Assembly (NCBI GenBank): GCA_016294165.1
Contig: JAEDCM010000049.1
Location: 1 to 6,742 of the forward strand
Length of the DNA stretch: 6,742 nucleotides
Reading direction: 5' to 3'
From: Anaeroplasmataceae bacterium
GTDB lineage: Bacteria > Bacillota_I > Bacilli_A > Acholeplasmatales > JAEDCM01
The position numbers and the translations under genes are program-made. The notes under the pieces are model-generated. The model did not search any database, was not told where the DNA came from, and saw only the letters and a program-made list of their open reading frames with translations. Below are positions 4,910 to 6,742 of the stretch, piece by piece. Each line of letters opens with the position of its first letter. Positions within the stretch are counted from its first letter, which is position 1.

Positions 4910-6742
4910 TAAAATGTGATTTGAGGCAATTCTCATTCCAATATTTCCAACAATAGATCCAACCGCAGAAGCAACATTTAAGCCGATATAAACTCCATTA
5001 TATACTTCATCACTCCAACCAGTCCAGTTTTGAATATAATTCGTACCGGTAACTCCATCAACAATTTCGTTAGCACCAAATGCAATTGTTAATCCCCCAA
5101 CTGCCATCAGTGCGTTTCCCGCAACAATTCCCCAAGGGCCAAATGCACATAAACTTATTCCCGTCGAAATCGCAGTAGCACCGCCGGTTACAGAGCCAAT
5201 ACCTCCTGCAATTTGATCTCCAAACAATTCTGACACTCCCCACATAGCTAATGAAGATACAGCAAATAAACAGAGAGCTAATAAAGCACTATGACCACTT
5301 GGATCAACGTACATAATCGGATTGTTGTAACAATAGCAATATAAATTTAATCCGTTGATACTTTCAGGATCTAAATATTCAATTGAATCTGGTGAAATCC
5401 ATCTACATAATTCAGGCGAATAGTAACGTGATGATACCCAATAAAGCTGAGTTTCTTCGTCATAATAATATCCTCGATATCTAATTGGATTAATGTTTGC
5501 TATTCCATCAATATTTATTACTGCCACATGGTTTCCCCATGCATCATATTCATATTTTCCTACTACAGTATTATTATAATAGATTTCTATAACATCTCCA
5601 AATATATTTTTTCTATAATAGTAATATTTACTTGTTGAACCACTTTGATATCTAAATCCAATTATTCCTTGATTTCCATAAATATATGATATTGAATAAT
5701 ATTTTGTTTCATAATCTGATGTAGTATGACTTTCTTTTAATAAACGATTCCCATCATAGTAATATGAAACTTTTTTATCATTCAATTCTTTGAAATACCT
5801 TAGTCCATTTGGATCATATTTATATTGATAAGAATCGTAAGATGTCATTTTTCCAAATTTCCATGTTATGTTATGTGACTTATATACTGTTGGTTGTCCA
5901 CCACTATTATATGTAACTGTACTATTATTAATTTTTACTAATCTATCTTTATATGTCGAACTATATGAATATATTATTTCATCTAATTTTGAGCTTTCAG
6001 ATAATGATCCTGTTGAATAATTATATACTTTTTTAGATGTAATATTTCCATAATCATCATATGCATAGGTGTATGATTTTGATAATGCTTGATTGTTTTC
6101 ACGAATAATTCTTCCATAAGCATCATATGCATATGTAGTTGTTTTCCCATCAGTTACTACACTACTGATCTTACTTAGGTTATATGAATAATTAATTGTT
6201 TTGATTACATCATTATTTATTACATTACCTATTCCATCAATTTGTTGTGAAATGAAATTTGAACTACCATTATCTCCATTATAAAATACGTATTTTTTAG
6301 AATATTGCTGAAGAATATTGTTTTGTTGATTAGAAATCTGATATAATGCCTTATATCCTCTTCCTAATTTTTCTTCAATTAAACTTTCAATAAATATTTT
6401 TTCAACTTCTTCATTATCATCATATAGCTTTATTTCTTTATATATATTATTTGCCTTAGTTTCTGATATTTTACCTTGCGTAACTGTTTCTAATTGATAG
6501 ATATCATCTTCTATTTTTGTTTCTACTGCGGTAGTGCTTAAAACTTGTTCCATACCCGCATATGGTATTGCGAAATAATCATATTCTGTATTTGTACTTC
6601 CTGAAAAATTTTCATATGAAAAAGCACTTATTTGACCTGTATTATTATAACTATATTTAACATATAAGCGATCATCTATGTGATCACCACTTAAAGAGTT
6701 TGATATTCTAAGTAATTTCGTATTCATTGATTCAGTATCATC
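4643..6742 (-). CDS. Rhs/YD-repeat polymorphic toxin, N-terminus outside the window
   Basis: The frame is open to the right edge, so the 699 visible residues are the C-terminal part of a larger protein and the ATG at 6727 is internal, with no ribosome binding site. Numbered over these 699 residues, YD repeats appear as YAYDAYGR (204-211), YAYDDYGN (226-233) and YKYDPNGL (307-314). The Rhs-associated core follows from about 372, with YEYDAWGN (397-404), the RYRGYYYDEET segment (421-431) and the closing NNPIMYVDPSGH (473-484). Residues about 485-603 are hydrophobic and glycine-rich (pre-toxin, possibly aiding membrane passage), and the last 88 are the toxin tip. YD repeats build a shell that encloses the toxin until delivery to a neighbouring cell. 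Secretion features would lie upstream and cannot be judged. The immunity gene follows after 15 bp. The first about 340 residues include a region without clear YD repeats (about 75-165), probably part of the shell. Confidence 0.93.
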   Translation of the reverse strand, partial: DDTESMNTKLLRISNSLSGDHIDDRLYVKYSYNNTGQISAFSYENFSGSTNTEYDYFAIPYAGMEQVLSTTAVETKIEDDIYQLETVTQGKISETKANNIYKEIKLYDDNEEVEKIFIESLIEEKLGRGYKALYQISNQQNNILQQYSKKYVFYNGDNGSSNFISQQIDGIGNVINNDVIKTINYSYNLSKISSVVTDGKTTTYAYDAYGRIIRENNQALSKSYTYAYDDYGNITSKKVYNYSTGSLSESSKLDEIIYSYSSTYKDRLVKINNSTVTYNSGGQPTVYKSHNITWKFGKMTSYDSYQYKYDPNGLRYFKELNDKKVSYYYDGNRLLKESHTTSDYETKYYSISYIYGNQGIIGFRYQSGSTSKYYYYRKNIFGDVIEIYYNNTVVGKYEYDAWGNHVAVINIDGIANINPIRYRGYYYDEETQLYWVSSRYYSPELCRWISPDSIEYLDPESINGLNLYCYCYNNPIMYVDPSGHSALLALCLFAVSSLAMWGVSELFGDQIAGGIGSVTGGATAISTGISLCAFGPWGIVAGNALMAVGGLTIAFGANEIVDGVTGTNYIQNWTGWSDEVYNGVYIGLNVASAVGSIVGNIGMRIASNHILKGIVNNPESVQQYRLWQLKTYGKYTTQYVPGTLRKGDHIGQGYTLTHVKGGPNGYIQWHPGSRHHYNGLPYWKVTSALGGTWRGLYLF
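5291..5482 (-). repeat. Direct repeat, copy B (Rhs core end, intact gene)
   Basis: This is the counterpart of 3913-4104, same strand and ungapped, offset 1378 bp. It encodes RYRGYYYDEET to DPSGH immediately before the pre-toxin region. The pair flanks exactly one toxin tip plus immunity gene and its terminator, which makes it a natural site for recombination that would delete or exchange the tip. Confidence 0.93.

Noticed and set aside
6725..6727. ATG as start of the Rhs gene
   Set aside because: The frame continues upstream to the window edge (DDTES before the Met), no ribosome binding site precedes it, and Rhs proteins need a much longer N-terminal part.
1..6742. CRISPR array, tRNA, rRNA, riboswitch or transposase
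   Set aside because: No regularly spaced repeats, no cloverleaf with a CCA-type acceptor, no conserved rRNA blocks and no transposase-like frame were seen on reading both strands.

Overview
The window is a very A+T-rich stretch whose protein families point to a low-GC Gram-positive bacterium (Bacillota). The evidence is a YlxY-type deacetylase-fold protein, RecU followed directly by a class A penicillin-binding protein (the recU-ponA order known from Bacillus subtilis), strong AGGAGG/AGGTGAT ribosome binding sites and U-tailed hairpin terminators. The reading frames stay open under the standard code with TGG for tryptophan, so there is no sign of the Mollicutes code. A gut Erysipelotrichia-like or other Bacilli-related lineage would fit the Rhs sequence style, but that is only an impression.

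Left part (1-1190). The first 33 bases hold the start of a leftward gene that leaves the window. Its upstream region carries a 17-bp palindrome and a 10-bp tandem repeat. Next, also leftward and closed by its own terminator, is a membrane-anchored polysaccharide deacetylase homologue of the YlxY type. It lacks the catalytic Asp-Asp pair and the Arg of the classical family. A 110-bp divergent spacer with two overlapping candidate promoters separates it from recU.

Middle part (1191-3769). recU (Holliday-junction resolvase) and a bifunctional glycosyltransferase/transpeptidase PBP overlap by 26 bp and run rightward as an operon, ending at a strong, probably bidirectional terminator. A terminator-like hairpin with a U-run lies inside the first codons of the PBP gene, 27 bp after the recU stop, and may set the recU/PBP ratio.

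Right part (3770-6742). This is an accessory polymorphic-toxin region on the minus strand. A long Rhs/YD-repeat protein enters from the right edge with its N-terminus outside the window. It ends in a hydrophobic glycine-rich pre-toxin region and an approximately 88-residue, His- and Trp-rich C-terminal domain that I cannot assign to a family. After 15 bp and a perfect GGAGGAA ribosome binding site follows a 121-residue candidate immunity protein, then a strong terminator. Beyond it lies an orphan Rhs tip: a fragment of the Rhs core end about 91% identical over its best 142 bp to the intact gene. The orphan has a 2-bp (AG) duplication that shifts the frame in its pre-toxin region, and no toxin or immunity gene of its own. 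The arrangement of an active toxin-immunity pair next to a displaced, decayed tip is what tip-swapping by recombination in the repeated Rhs core would leave behind.

The envelope genes and the Rhs region share the theme of cell surface or cell contact, but nothing in the sequence links them functionally. The Rhs block simply sits downstream of a core operon and is separated from it by a terminator. The most novel element is the unassigned toxin/immunity pair.
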